Origin: Anaerolineales bacterium
GTDB lineage: Bacteria > Chloroflexota > Anaerolineae > 4572-78 > J111
Direction: 5' to 3'
NCBI GenBank assembly: GCA_015075405.1
Contig: JABTUK010000006.1
Location: 434,001-498,000 of the forward strand
Length of the DNA: 64,000 nucleotides
This document shows, one piece after another, positions 27,967-38,858 of this stretch. Numbering within the stretch: position 1 is the first letter of the stretch; each line of letters begins with the position of its first letter. A program made the position numbers and the translations under genes. The notes beneath the pieces were generated by a model. That model had not been told where the DNA came from, did not search any database, and saw only the letters and a list, made by a program, of their open reading frames with translations.

Positions 27967-28203
27967 AATAACCATACGCTTTGGCGTGCCAGGGCCGTAG
28001 CTGTTATCAGCAGAAATCATGGGGGGCCTTAGGTTGAGGCTTTATCCCTGGCCTGCCGAGAAATTTTCATCTGCTTAATCGTTTCCAACAAGACCCCTTC
28101 AGCGAAACCATCTTAATACAGCGCTTCCAACGGCCTTCAGCTCAAATGCCGTGACGACCAGTGGCGCCACTTCTGAGTCGGGTTCCGGCTTTCGCCCCAT
28201 CCT

Positions 28204-28333
28204 AAGTAAACGTCTAGAATTTACTTCCCGTTTTGAGTTCCTACCCACAGGGGGCCTTCGGCTCTGAGTTCCCTTAATTCCCTGGGAACTCGTAGGAACT
28301 TGGGGGGAACTTATTTTTGGACAATCACTAAGT
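28204..28333. repeat. MITE-like palindromic repeat, copy A (130 bp)
   Basis: It begins AAGTAAACGTC and ends GGACAATCACTAAGT. Nearly all of it matches 42621-42728, except for a 22-bp segment present only here (near 28245-28266). The interior is rich in complementary GTTCC/GGAAC pairs, so it can fold on itself. It lies in the 610 bp between the fucosidase remnant and the protease gene. Confidence 0.8.
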
Positions 28334-28344
28334 ATCCCCTTGCG

Positions 28345-28395
28345 GGTGACGCCGATTTGTTTTCCATTAAAAACAACTACGCTCCCGGCGTCACC
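28345..28395. repeat. Perfect 10-bp inverted repeat
   Basis: GGTGACGCCG (28345-28354) and CGGCGTCACC (28386-28395) flank a 31-base AT-rich loop. It could be a hairpin or part of another mobile remnant. No T-tract follows. Confidence 0.5.
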
Positions 28396-28475
28396 TCGGC
28401 AGCCTGGGCGTAGGCCAACTTAATCAGGCCGAGCACGATGCGACAAGCACTTAAACTGAAATATCCCCAAAACTC

Positions 28476-28504
28476 TTTACAATTATTCGGAAATGCGGTA
28501 CACT
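28476..28504 (+). promoter_or_regulatory. Candidate promoter of the subtilisin-like protease gene
   Basis: TTTACA (28476-28481) and TACACT (28499-28504) are 17 bp apart and lie 75 bp upstream of the start codon. Confidence 0.45.
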
Positions 28505-28579
28505 ACATAAAGTTGCACCTTTAAGCTTATTTCATCAAGCGTGAAACATAAGGTTCATGTTTTATCGGGAGAAGATGTG

Positions 28580-30991
28580 ATGAGTTCAACGCTAAAACTG
28601 ATTCGTAGCGCCACCGTATTGGTGAGCCTGCTTGCCCTGATCCTGCTGCTGGCCGGGTGCGAGATTTCCCGGCCCGGTGGGGGGGCCGATGCCCCCCCCA
28701 GCCAGACTACCCCGGCAGCCGTAGTCTCACCCCCCGCTACCACCGAGGCAACCATGCCGCCCCCAGAAAGTCCGGTCGCCACCGTCGAACCGGCGCCGGG
28801 CGAAACCACCACCCTGCCAACCGTACCGGCGGCCGGCGCCAGCGGCGACCTGCCCGAAATGGGCCTGCCGGCCCCCACCCCACCGCCCCCCGAACCTGTG
28901 CCGGGCACGGTGTTGGTCAAGCTCAATCCCCAGGCCTCTATCCAGGCCCGCAGCGCCGAGTTGGGCGGTGATGGTATTGTAGAGGCCGATATTCCTAGCC
29001 TGGACCAGCGGCTGCGCGAAATTGGGGCCAGTAACTTAGAGCCGGTCATCGAGCAGGTGGCCGACGCCATCCCCGACGAAAGCCTGGAAAGCCTGTCGGT
29101 CCAGGCGGTTGAAGTTAGCCAGCTTTACAAAGTCAACTTCTCCGAAGATCAAGACCCGCAAGAAGTGGCCACCAAACTGGAGCAAGACCCGACGGTTGAA
29201 TTTGCCGAGCCGAACTATATGGCCGGGATTGCCGTCCAGCCGGTCTCCATCGCTCTACCCGAACTCCACCCCGCCTCGCGGCCGGCAGCCTTAACCCCCA
29301 ACGACCCGCTCTACAGTTTCCAGTGGCACCTGCAAACCATCCAGGCCCCGGCAGCCTGGGATAGCTCTACCGGCCAGCAGGTCATTGTGGGCATTGTAGA
29401 TACCGGCGTTGATTTTAGAGCCTCCGATTTGGCCGGCACCGCCCGCCTGCCCGGTTATGATTTTGTCAACAACGACAACGACCCCACCGACGATCAAGGC
29501 CACGGCACCCACGTGGCCGGCACTATCGCTCAGACCACCAATAATGGCATCGGGGTGGCCGGGGTGGCCTATAACGCCCGGATTTTGCCGGTTAAAGTGT
29601 TGGGGGCTAACGGCCAGGGCAGCTATGAGAATATCATCAAGGGCATCATCTACGCCGTAGATCAGGGGGCCAAGGTCATCAACCTGAGTCTGGCCGGAAG
29701 CAGCGGCTCCCAATCGCTGCGCGACGCCGTGCAGTACGCCAACAGTAAAGGGGTAACGGTAGTAGCCGCCGCCGGCAACCACAGCGGCGCGGTTGAATTT
29801 CCGGCGGCCTATGATGAGTTTGTGATTGGGGTGGGTTCTGTTCGCTTTGATTTGCAGCGGCCCAGTTACAGCAACTTCGGCGCGGAAGTGGATGTGATGG
29901 CCCCCGGCGGTGATCTCAGCGTTGATTTGAACGGCGATGGCTATGCCGACGGCGTTTTACAGCAAACCTTCAAAACGCCCGGAACCTTTACCTATCTCTT
30001 TAATGAAGGTACCTCGATGGCTTCGCCGCACGTGGCCGGCCTGGCCGCCCTGCTGCTGGCCCGCAGCCCCGGCTTAACCCCGGCTATGGTTGAAAACCTG
30101 ATGGCTCAAACAGCGAAACCGGCCGGCTTAACCAGTGAAAACGGCGCGGGGGTCATTCAAGCGGCGGCAGCGCTGGTTGCCCTGAGTGGTGGGCCATCTC
30201 CAATCATCACCCCGACCCCTACCACTCCGGTAGCTACGCCTACTTCGACTTCTACCCCTAGCCCGACCCCACTGACACCCACGCCGCCGCCAACGCCCAC
30301 CTTTACCACTGAGCCAATCAGCGAGCACGGTGGTGACATAACCGTGACCCCAGCCCCGGTCTGCACCCCCCCAGCCTGCGGCCCCGGCGAAGTCTATTAT
30401 TGTCCTGGCGATTGTCCCGGCGGCTGTGGCACGCAGTGCGCCACCCCCACCCCCGGCGTAACCCCCACCACGCCTGCCCCCATCACCCCGGTTCCCATTA
30501 CCCCCACCCCTCCGCCCACCGGCGAATTGTTGTTGGGCGGCGGCTTTGAAGCCGACGAAGGCTGGGTTTTTGGCGACACGCCCATTCGTGGCGGCTATGC
30601 CACCGATGTCAAGCTGGGCGGCAGCCGCGCCGCCCGTGTCGGCAATGTCTCCGGACCCGATATTTTCAGCTTTAGCTCGGTCTGGCAAAAAGTAACCATT
30701 CCTGCCGAGGCCGCTCAGGCTACCCTGCGGGTCAACGTTTACCCGGTCAGCCTGGATGGGCCGGGCAGCGGCGACGTGCAGAATATCATGATCCTCAACG
30801 AGCGATTCCAGGTAGCCCAAACACTGTCCGCAGAGTTAAGCAACAGCCGCACCTGGGAAAGCCGCACTTACGATTTGTCTGAATTTCGGGGACGGACGAT
30901 CTACATCTATTTCAGCGTGGTTAATCAGGGCCGCACCGGCAAACCGACGGCGCTCTATATAGATGATGTTTCGCTGACCTGGTCGCGTTAG
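28580..30991 (+). CDS. Subtilisin-like serine protease, lipoprotein
   Basis: The start at ATG 28580 (MSSTLKL) follows GGGAGAAG and gives 803 residues with a lipoprotein signal (lipobox LLAGC). A T/P-rich linker precedes an inhibitor-like propeptide (PGTVLVKLNP to EFAEPNYMAGIA), then the S8 catalytic domain with Asp in VGIVDTGVDF, His in GHGTHVAGT, and Ser in GTSMASPHVAGLAALL. A second T/P-rich linker contains a Cys-rich knot (CTPPACGPGE...CPGDCPGGC), and the C-terminus is a jelly-roll-like module (GFEADEGWVFGDTP to ALYIDDVSLTW). It should act outside the membrane, processing surface or extracellular proteins. Confidence 0.9.
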   Translation: MSSTLKLIRSATVLVSLLALILLLAGCEISRPGGGADAPPSQTTPAAVVSPPATTEATMPPPESPVATVEPAPGETTTLPTVPAAGASGDLPEMGLPAPTPPPPEPVPGTVLVKLNPQASIQARSAELGGDGIVEADIPSLDQRLREIGASNLEPVIEQVADAIPDESLESLSVQAVEVSQLYKVNFSEDQDPQEVATKLEQDPTVEFAEPNYMAGIAVQPVSIALPELHPASRPAALTPNDPLYSFQWHLQTIQAPAAWDSSTGQQVIVGIVDTGVDFRASDLAGTARLPGYDFVNNDNDPTDDQGHGTHVAGTIAQTTNNGIGVAGVAYNARILPVKVLGANGQGSYENIIKGIIYAVDQGAKVINLSLAGSSGSQSLRDAVQYANSKGVTVVAAAGNHSGAVEFPAAYDEFVIGVGSVRFDLQRPSYSNFGAEVDVMAPGGDLSVDLNGDGYADGVLQQTFKTPGTFTYLFNEGTSMASPHVAGLAALLLARSPGLTPAMVENLMAQTAKPAGLTSENGAGVIQAAAALVALSGGPSPIITPTPTTPVATPTSTSTPSPTPLTPTPPPTPTFTTEPISEHGGDITVTPAPVCTPPACGPGEVYYCPGDCPGGCGTQCATPTPGVTPTTPAPITPVPITPTPPPTGELLLGGGFEADEGWVFGDTPIRGGYATDVKLGGSRAARVGNVSGPDIFSFSSVWQKVTIPAEAAQATLRVNVYPVSLDGPGSGDVQNIMILNERFQVAQTLSAELSNSRTWESRTYDLSEFRGRTIYIYFSVVNQGRTGKPTALYIDDVSLTWSR

Positions 30992-31063
30992 CCGGCAAAA
31001 ATAACGTTTGCTCGCGCCGGATGTAACCATCTGGCGCTTTTTTATAAACCGGATGAGGCGGAT

Positions 31064-31232
31064 GAGGAGTCAGGCGCACCCATGTGTCGCTATTGTAGCC
31101 TCGTTCGCGCGTGGGCGTGCTCACTCCTCGACAGTAAGATACTCAGTAGATCCAATTTTTCACCGTAGCTGGCGCATCCCTATGCGTCAGCGGGCGGCAT
31201 AGGGATGCCACCCGCTCTCGACAGTAAGATAC
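31064..31232. repeat. Compound palindromic repeat between protease and oxidoreductase genes
   Basis: A first imperfect palindrome spans 31064-31129 (GAGGAGT ... ACTCCTC). A second has arms GGCGCATCCCTATGC (31171-31185) and GCATAGGGATGCC (31197-31209). CTCGACAGTAAGATAC occurs twice, at 31127 and 31217. CAGTAGATCCAATTTT (31144-31159) recurs at 50065, where the same GAGGAGTGAG/GTGGGCGTGC palindrome is also present. Confidence 0.7.
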
Positions 31233-31242
31233 CGGAGTCGTC

Positions 31243-32250
31243 ATGGCAATTCGCTGGGGCGCAGGCATGTGGCAACTGCCGCCGCGCCAGTTGGTTGAAA
31301 TTATACAATTGTGCGAGCGCCTGGGGTACGATCAATTCTGGCACGCTAACCATAAGCTCGACCGGGATATGACGGTGGGGTTGACCTTGGCTGCCGTAAA
31401 TTCGCAGCGGCTCCAGCTTGGCCCGTTTGTGGCTGATCCTTATGTGATCCACCCGGCCATGACCGCTGCGATGGTCGCCACGCTCGATGAATTATCCGGC
31501 GGGCGGGCGGTGCTGGTGTTGGGCGCAGGCATGATGGGCTTTCGGGCCATGGGCTTTGAGCGCCGCAAACCTCTGGCAGCCGTCGCAGAAGCAATTGAGG
31601 TGATTCGCCGCCTCTGGGCCGGCGAGACGGTCACGCTGGCCGGAGAGGTTATTCAAGTCAAAGAAGCCCGCCTCGGTTTTCCAGCCCGGCCCGATATTCC
31701 CATCATCGTTGCCGCGCGGGGAGACCGGATGTTCCGCTTGGCCGGGCGGCTGGCGGATGGAGCGATGATTTCGACTTATGCGACTCCCGCCGGGGTTCAA
31801 CATGCCTTGGACCAGATCAGTCAAGGGGCGCAGGAGGCAGGCCGGTCGCCGGAGAGTGTGACAGCTATCTTGCGGGTTGACTGCTGCATTAATGACGATG
31901 AGCGAGCGGCGCGGGCGGCGGTTAAGCCGATTATCGCCGGGTCGCTGGGCAGTAGTTACCCGGATCGCGCTTTTGTTGAGGCGGTAGGGTTGACCGTGCC
32001 TGCCGAACTGGAAGCCATTATCCGCGAGGGCGACGAAGAGCGCATCTGGGCGGCGGCCTCCCTGGTGCCCGATGAATTTGTGGAGCAGTTTGCCTGGACC
32101 GGCCCCGCTGAGCAGGTCGCCGCGCAGGTGGCCCAAGTGGTTGACCTGGGCCTGACCCATATCACCATCTTGCCCACCCCCCCCGAAGCTGTCAGACCGA
32201 CCCTCAACGCCTTTGCCAGAGAGGTAATACCAAAATTTAGCCAAACGTAG
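31243..32250 (+). CDS. LLM-class (luciferase-like) F420-dependent oxidoreductase
   Basis: This 335-residue protein has the bacterial luciferase TIM-barrel fold. N-terminal GAGMWQLPPRQLVEIIQLCE, QRLQLGPFVADPYVIHPAMT, LDELSGGRAVLVLGAGMMG, LWAGETVTLAGEVI and the cofactor-loop region IIVAARGDRMFRLAGRLADG match the F420-dependent Mer-like group. GGAG lies 6 bp before the ATG. FMN use cannot be excluded, and the substrate is unknown. It stands alone between two palindromic repeats. Confidence 0.85.
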   Translation: MAIRWGAGMWQLPPRQLVEIIQLCERLGYDQFWHANHKLDRDMTVGLTLAAVNSQRLQLGPFVADPYVIHPAMTAAMVATLDELSGGRAVLVLGAGMMGFRAMGFERRKPLAAVAEAIEVIRRLWAGETVTLAGEVIQVKEARLGFPARPDIPIIVAARGDRMFRLAGRLADGAMISTYATPAGVQHALDQISQGAQEAGRSPESVTAILRVDCCINDDERAARAAVKPIIAGSLGSSYPDRAFVEAVGLTVPAELEAIIREGDEERIWAAASLVPDEFVEQFAWTGPAEQVAAQVAQVVDLGLTHITILPTPPEAVRPTLNAFAREVIPKFSQT

Positions 32251-32310
32251 TAGGGGCACGGTCTCGCGCCTGCCCTGTAAGGGGCGACCGCCAGGATACA
32301 CCCCTACTAC
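32247..32310. repeat. Palindromic repeat overlapping the oxidoreductase stop codon
   Basis: GTAGTAGGGG (32247-32256) and CCCCTACTAC (32301-32310) are exact complements around a GC-rich interior. The repeat supplies the TAG stop codon of the preceding gene. Confidence 0.65.
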
Positions 32311-32313
32311 AAC

Positions 32314-32343
32314 AAAAAAGCCAGGGCTAACCCTGGCTTTTGT
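32314..32343. terminator. Bidirectional intrinsic terminator
   Basis: AAAAGCCAGGG and CCCTGGCTTTT form an 11-bp stem with a CTAA loop between two convergent genes, with T-rich sequence on both strands. Confidence 0.9.
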
Positions 32344-32350
32344 TTTATCG

Positions 32351-33724
<1,374 letters not shown>

Positions 33725-33834
33725 CGGCGGCCTCCAGGTAATGGCTAAATAAATGGTTAGGAGGATTATAGCATAAATTGCCCTAATGTCAACGAAAAAT
33801 TTTAGCTTATCTGGTGATATTTCATTCAGTTTTA

Positions 33835-33863
33835 TTGACAAATTGTTATAAAAGTATTACTAT
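33835..33863 (+). promoter_or_regulatory. Promoter of the Lrp-type regulator gene
   Basis: A perfect TTGACA (33835-33840) and TACTAT (33858-33863) are 17 bp apart in an AT-rich divergent region. Confidence 0.6.
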
Positions 33864-33919
33864 TTTAATTATAATGGTTAAAAAATAACAAATATTAAAG
33901 TCATTTCTGCGAGGTTCCA

Positions 33920-34375
33920 ATGGACAAGCTGGATACTCTGGATAGACAAATTTTGAACATCTTGCAAGAGGATGGGCGAGCGTCTCATGTCAACATTGCC
34001 CGGCGGCTGGGGGTCAGCCACACCCGTGTGCGCGACCGAGTCCTGCGGATGGAGGAGGCCGGGGTGATTGAAGGCTACCAGGCGGTCATCAACCCGGCGG
34101 TGTTAGGCCAGGGCGTTTTGTGTATTGTGCAGTTGGAGGTGGATCAACGGCTGGATTTTGAGGAAATGGTCAAGGAAATCCTAAAATTTGACGAGGTAGT
34201 AGAAGTGACCAATTTGACCGGGAATGTGGATGCCCACATCCGGGTCTGGGCCAGAGATATTCCCCATCTGCGCGACATTTTGTACAACAAATTGAGCACC
34301 CTACCGGCTCATAAAAGCACCAATTCGACGATTGTGCTCAAACAGTGGCAAAAGCCGTTGGGGTTGGGGAATTAA
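33920..34375 (+). CDS. Lrp/AsnC-family transcriptional regulator
   Basis: This 151-residue protein has an N-terminal helix-turn-helix (LDTLDRQILNILQEDGRASHV, with HVNIARRLGVSHTRVRDRV) and a C-terminal RAM (ACT-like) ligand-binding domain from about residue 65 (EVVEVTNLTGNVDAHIRVWA). GAGG precedes the ATG by 6 bp. Being divergent from lysine 2,3-aminomutase, it is the obvious candidate regulator of that gene with an amino acid as effector. Confidence 0.9.
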   Translation: MDKLDTLDRQILNILQEDGRASHVNIARRLGVSHTRVRDRVLRMEEAGVIEGYQAVINPAVLGQGVLCIVQLEVDQRLDFEEMVKEILKFDEVVEVTNLTGNVDAHIRVWARDIPHLRDILYNKLSTLPAHKSTNSTIVLKQWQKPLGLGN

Positions 34376-34420
34376 GCTGGAAGGTTGGATAGTTGCCAAC
34401 CTTCCAGCCTTCCCCTTCTA
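34376..34420. terminator. Hairpin between convergent genes, built from 7-nt units
   Basis: GCTGGAAGGTTGG (34376-34388) and CCAACCTTCCAGC (34396-34408) form a perfect 13-bp stem with a 7-base loop. The right arm continues as CCAACCT, TCCAGCC, TTCCCCT, so it belongs to the heptamer-repeat class. The T-run that follows is weak. Confidence 0.6.
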
Positions 34421-35626
34421 TTTTGTTTCGCTCTTGGGCATCACTATCGCTTTGGAGCGGGTGGGCGGAACCGGAGAAACTTTATCGGCGTCGGGGAAGG
34501 TCTGAGCCAACTCTTCGTCGCTGGGTAATTCGGCGGGGGGGGAGGTGGCATAGGTCACATCTTCGGGCCAGGGGTCCAAATTCAAGAGGCGGCAGCGCAC
34601 ATAGTGGGCAATAGAGCCGGCCGTGGCCAGCAACGGCACAATCAGCAGCGCCCCCAAAATACCCCAGAGCACCACTGCGCCAATAATTGCCACAAAGATC
34701 AGGCCCTCGTTCATGTTGAGGAAGTAGCCCATAATGCGAGGCCGTAGCCAGATAGCTTTGATCTGGATGAGGACAAAGTAAACGGCAAAAATGAGCACGG
34801 CAAACCAGAAATTGGAGACAGGCAAGAAATCGGAGCCTTGAAAGAGGGCGACCAGCACGGCCAGGATGGCCGCAAAAGTTGGCCCAATTTCGGGAATGAC
34901 GGTTAAAACGCCGGCCAACAGGCCCAGGATCAGCGCCCCCGGCAGCCCCATTGCCGTCCAAACTATCATAAAGGTGACGGCGACAATCAGCATGAGCACC
35001 AGGGTGCCGCGCAGATAGGCCCACCAGATCACGTCTATTTCTTTGAGCAGCCGCACCACGTCGGGTTGTGTGCGTTCGGGGACCAGCCGGACAATCCAGG
35101 CCAGCAGCCGCTCGCCGTCGAGGAGCAGGTAGTAGGTGCTGACCAAAATGACCAGCAGCCAGGCGAAGCTGGTCGAAGTCCGCTCGACGATGACCAGCGC
35201 GCCTTCGGCCCCTGGTGTAATAGATTCGGTGGTCAGCTCCAGTAGATTTGAGAGGAGTTGGCCCAGGTAAATTTCTTGATCAAGAAGGACGATTGGATTG
35301 GCCAGTACTTCTTCTAGTTCGGTTTCAATCTGGACTAAGTAGGTTGATAAGCCGGTCGCCTGTCTGACGGCAACGGGCGCTAAAATACTGGGGATAACGA
35401 TGAGTAAGGTTAAGCAAGAAAAGTAAACAACAGCGACGGCCCAGGCATGCGGCAGTCGAGTCCCTTTGAGTACCAATTTAACGACGGGATGGAGGATGTA
35501 AGCCAGGAGGACCGCAATAATGATTGGCTCGATCATAGGGTGAATAACCCAAATAAACAAGCCAAGCAAAATAAGGCTAACAGCGGCGACAACAGCCCGG
35601 GTAAAAGTGCTCCACTCGTAGGACAT
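34418..35626 (-). CDS. AI-2E (PerM) family transporter
   Basis: This 402-residue membrane protein has about eight hydrophobic helices. Two pairs of N-terminal helices (LILLGLFIWVIHPMIEPIII) are followed by a soluble segment (about 90-150), then RGTLVLMLIVAVTFMIVWTA, GVLTVIPEIGPTFAAILAVL and IKAIWLRPRIMGYFLNMNEG, all hallmarks of the family. Members have been described as AI-2 exporters, Na+/H+ antiporters and permeases, so substrate should not be assumed. A charged tail ends the protein. Confidence 0.85.
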   Translation of the reverse strand: MSYEWSTFTRAVVAAVSLILLGLFIWVIHPMIEPIIIAVLLAYILHPVVKLVLKGTRLPHAWAVAVVYFSCLTLLIVIPSILAPVAVRQATGLSTYLVQIETELEEVLANPIVLLDQEIYLGQLLSNLLELTTESITPGAEGALVIVERTSTSFAWLLVILVSTYYLLLDGERLLAWIVRLVPERTQPDVVRLLKEIDVIWWAYLRGTLVLMLIVAVTFMIVWTAMGLPGALILGLLAGVLTVIPEIGPTFAAILAVLVALFQGSDFLPVSNFWFAVLIFAVYFVLIQIKAIWLRPRIMGYFLNMNEGLIFVAIIGAVVLWGILGALLIVPLLATAGSIAHYVRCRLLNLDPWPEDVTYATSPPAELPSDEELAQTFPDADKVSPVPPTRSKAIVMPKSETK

Positions 35627-35660
35627 TTTTCAAGCTAATTCCGAAATTGGTCTTGCGTTT

Positions 35661-36320
35661 TTATGACTCTGCCGCGTCGGTGCGGATGGCTTTGGCCCGC
35701 CGGCTCTGAAAATATTCGACCACCGGGGGGAGAAGAGAAATGAGGATAATGACAATAATAACCAGTTCAAAATTCCTTTTTACAAAGGGCAAGTTACCAA
35801 AGAAGTAGCCCAAAAAGATAAAAATAGCGCACCAGAGCACCCCGCCGAAGACATTGTAAAAAATAAAGCGGCTGTAGTTCATACTGCCAATCCCGGCGAC
35901 AAAAGGGGCAAAGGTGCGCACAATGGGCACAAAGCGGGCCAGGACAATGGCTTTGCCGCCGTATTTTTCATAAAATTGATGGGTGCGTTCCAGGTATTCC
36001 TTCTTTAAAAAAGGAATGTTCCCGGAAAAGGCGCGTGGGCCAATGGTGTGGCCGATCCAATAGTTAGCCGTATCCCCCAAAATGGCGGCCAGGGTCAGCA
36101 GGATAAACAAGAAAACTACGTTCAAACCGGAGTTATCCAGGGCGGCAACGGCGCCGGCGGCAAAAAGTAGCGAGTCCCCCGGCAGGAAAGGAGTGACCAC
36201 CACCCCGGTTTCCAGAAAAATAATGAGAAACAGGATAGCGTAGGTCCAGGTTCCGTAGGCGCTGGTTATTTCGGGTAGAATTTCATCCAAATGGAGGAAG
36301 TAATCGAGCAATTCAAACAT
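35661..36320 (-). CDS. DedA/SNARE-associated family membrane protein
   Basis: This 219-residue protein has the DedA core: FLIIFLETGVVVTPFLPGDS, ILGDTANYWIGHTIG, FLKKEYLERTHQFYEKYGGK, IVLARFVPIVRTFAPFVAGI and NVFGGVLWCAIFIFLGYFFG. DedA proteins are implicated in lipid (undecaprenyl phosphate or phospholipid) translocation and membrane homeostasis. AGGAG lies 13 bp before the ATG, a long spacing. It follows the AI-2E-type gene's upstream region on the same strand. Confidence 0.9.
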   Translation of the reverse strand: MFELLDYFLHLDEILPEITSAYGTWTYAILFLIIFLETGVVVTPFLPGDSLLFAAGAVAALDNSGLNVVFLFILLTLAAILGDTANYWIGHTIGPRAFSGNIPFLKKEYLERTHQFYEKYGGKAIVLARFVPIVRTFAPFVAGIGSMNYSRFIFYNVFGGVLWCAIFIFLGYFFGNLPFVKRNFELVIIVIILISLLPPVVEYFQSRRAKAIRTDAAES

Positions 36321-36403
36321 CAGTTTTATAATCTCCTTTTCTTGCTCAGGGCAGATACTGTAATTGAGTAATTATAGAGTACCATGACCAACTATAAAAT
36401 AGC

Positions 36404-36437
36404 AAAAGAGGGAAGTCAATAGGACTTCCCTCTTTTT
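36404..36437 (-). terminator. Terminator of the pyrophosphatase gene
   Basis: AAAAGAGGGAAGTC and GACTTCCCTCTTTT form a 14-bp stem with a 5-base loop just downstream of the hppA stop. It would work in both directions. Confidence 0.9.
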
Positions 36438-36461
36438 TGGTAAGTGAGTCAATAAGGAAGA

Positions 36462-38813
36462 TCAGCCGCCGAAGAGCATCCCCAACAGGCCGCCTGCGCC
36501 CATCTGGGCGGTTAACCCGGCAAAAACAATGGCTACCATGGACATCAATTTGATCAAAATATTGAGCGAAGGTCCGGTGGTATCTTTAAACGGATCGCCG
36601 ACCGTATCGCCGACGACGGTGGCCTTATGAGCCTCGGAGCGTTTGCCGCCATAAGCGCCTTTTTCAATATGCTTTTTGGCGTTATCCCAGGCCCCACCGG
36701 CGTTAGCCATCATCACCGCTACCACAAAACCGGTGGTCAAGCCGCCGGCCAACAGCCCCATTACCCCGGCTACGCCCAAAACCACCCCCGTGATCACGGG
36801 AATGACAATGGCCAATGAAGCCGGCAAAATCATTTCTTTTTGCGCGCCGGCGGTGCTAATCTCCACGCAGCGAGCATAATCGGGCTTGTCTGTGCCTTCC
36901 AGAATGCCCGGCTTTTCTTTGAATTGGCGGCGTACTTCCTGGACCATCGCCCCGGCGGCCCGCCCAACGGCCTGCATGGTCAGGGCAGAGAAGTAGAATA
37001 CCGCCATAGCCCCCAGAAAGAAGCCGATCAACACCACCGGATTGAACAGACTGAGATCGTAATAAGCCGAAAAATCTTGCAGGGTCATCTTGGCGACTTG
37101 CACCGTTTCGCCGCGAATTGTGACCGAGGTCACTTCGTCACCCAGGTGAATCAAGGCAAAGCGAATTTCCTCGATGTAGGCGGCCAGCAAGGCTAATGCC
37201 GTCAGAGCCGCCGAACCAATGGCAAAGCCTTTGCCGGTAGCGGCGGTGGTATTACCAACGGCATCAAGCTGGTCGGTGCGGCGGCGCACTTCGGCAGGCA
37301 AATGGGCCATTTCGGCGTTGCCGCCGGCGTTGTCGGCAATGGGGCCGTAGGCGTCGGTCGCCAGGGTTAAGCCCAGGGTGGACAACATAGCTACGGCGGC
37401 CAAACCAACCCCGTACAGACCGAGGAGCGCATTTTGCGCGCCGCCAGGGGCAAAGTAGCTCACAGCAATCCCAACGGTAACTGCGACAACCGGAATGCCC
37501 GTAGATTGCATGCCGACGGCCATGCCGCTGATAATCACCGTTGCCGGGCCGGTGAGGGATTGCTCAACGATATTCTTGGTAGGTTGATATTCGTCAGAGG
37601 TGTAATATTCGGTAGACCGGCCAATGATCACGCCCACCACCAGGCCGGACACAATCGCCAACCAGAGCATCAAGGGATTGTTCAATTGCAACAGGTAAAC
37701 CAGGCCCAAAGCAAAAACGGCGATGCCAATGGAGCTATAGGTAATACTGTTGTTGATGGCCCCCATCAAGTCGCCCATGGTGGCATCTTCTTTGGCCCGC
37801 ACCAGGTAGATACCCACAATGGAGAGGGCCACCCCAATGGCCGCCAAAGCAAGCGGGGCAGCCAGATAGCGCAAGCTCATATTAAGTTCACTGTAACCTT
37901 GTAGAAAGCCGGGATTGCTGGCGGCGACGCTAATAACCGCCGATACCCCCAGGGCTGCGGTGGCCAAAATCGAACCGGCGTAGGATTCGTACAGGTCAGC
38001 GCCCATACCGGCCACGTCACCCACGTTATCGCCGACGTTATCGGCAATGGTGGCCGGGTTGCGCGGGTCATCTTCGGGGATGCCGGCTTCAACCTTACCG
38101 ACCAGGTCCGCGCCGACGTCGGCGGCCTTGGTATAGATGCCACCGCCTACACGGGCAAAGAGAGCCTGGGTTGAAGCGCCCATACCAAAACTGAGCATGA
38201 TTACGGTGATTTGAGGCAGCGGATTGGTGGCATCGCCAAAAAATTCTATGGGGAAAAGGTAGTATAAAATGAGGAACCAGGCACTGATGTCAAGCAGAGC
38301 AAAACCAACCACCACCAAGCCCATCACTGCGCCGGCGCGAAAGGCCACCTGCAACCCGTCATTCAGACTTTGGCGGGCGGCATTGGCCGTGCGCGCCGAA
38401 GCGTTGGTGGCCGTTTTCATGCCAAAGAAACCGCACAAACCGGAAAAGAAGCCGCCGGTGATAAAGGCAAAGGGCACAATCTGGTTTTGGATGCCAAAGC
38501 CATAGGCCAGAACAGCAAAGATGAGAAAGAGAATCACAAAAATGATGCTGACCACTTTGTACTGGCGGCGCAGATAAGCCATGGCCCCCTCGCGCACGGC
38601 CTGGGCAATCTCAATCATTTCGGGGGTGCCCTCGCTCAGTTTCATCACCGATTGATAAAAGATCCAGGCAAAAACCAAAGCAACGATGGAGCCGACAGGA
38701 GCCAGCCACCACAACATTGGCAGCGGTTCTCGCCCGCCATCTTGGGCCAGAGCCGGAGGAACGGCAACGAGCATAACCAACAGGGCAAACAAAAGGGACT
38801 TCAAACGTGGCAT
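36462..38813 (-). CDS. hppA: Membrane-bound ion-pumping pyrophosphatase, K+-dependent type
   Basis: The protein couples hydrolysis of pyrophosphate to H+ or Na+ export. The start is ATG 38813 (MPRLKSLLFALL) with AAGGAG 7 bp upstream, giving 783 residues and about sixteen helices. The first helix resembles a signal (ends ALAQDGG). Substrate-binding motifs are DVGADLVGKVEAGIPEDDPR with DNVGDNVGDVAGMGADLYES, and near the C-terminus GKRSEAHKATVVGDTVGDPFKDTTG. The stretch GNTTAATGKGFAIGSAA has Ala where K+-independent enzymes carry Lys, so K+ activation is predicted from family knowledge. Which ion is pumped is not settled by these motifs. Confidence 0.93.
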   Translation of the reverse strand: MPRLKSLLFALLVMLVAVPPALAQDGGREPLPMLWWLAPVGSIVALVFAWIFYQSVMKLSEGTPEMIEIAQAVREGAMAYLRRQYKVVSIIFVILFLIFAVLAYGFGIQNQIVPFAFITGGFFSGLCGFFGMKTATNASARTANAARQSLNDGLQVAFRAGAVMGLVVVGFALLDISAWFLILYYLFPIEFFGDATNPLPQITVIMLSFGMGASTQALFARVGGGIYTKAADVGADLVGKVEAGIPEDDPRNPATIADNVGDNVGDVAGMGADLYESYAGSILATAALGVSAVISVAASNPGFLQGYSELNMSLRYLAAPLALAAIGVALSIVGIYLVRAKEDATMGDLMGAINNSITYSSIGIAVFALGLVYLLQLNNPLMLWLAIVSGLVVGVIIGRSTEYYTSDEYQPTKNIVEQSLTGPATVIISGMAVGMQSTGIPVVAVTVGIAVSYFAPGGAQNALLGLYGVGLAAVAMLSTLGLTLATDAYGPIADNAGGNAEMAHLPAEVRRRTDQLDAVGNTTAATGKGFAIGSAALTALALLAAYIEEIRFALIHLGDEVTSVTIRGETVQVAKMTLQDFSAYYDLSLFNPVVLIGFFLGAMAVFYFSALTMQAVGRAAGAMVQEVRRQFKEKPGILEGTDKPDYARCVEISTAGAQKEMILPASLAIVIPVITGVVLGVAGVMGLLAGGLTTGFVVAVMMANAGGAWDNAKKHIEKGAYGGKRSEAHKATVVGDTVGDPFKDTTGPSLNILIKLMSMVAIVFAGLTAQMGAGGLLGMLFGG

Positions 38814-38858
38814 TATTTTCTCCTTAAAATGTGAGTTAAAATGGTAGTTCAGGCTCAT

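Noticed and set aside
26884..28020. 378-residue antisense reading frame over the fucosidase
   Set aside because: It is the out-of-phase reverse of a recognisable enzyme in GC-rich DNA and has no motifs of its own.
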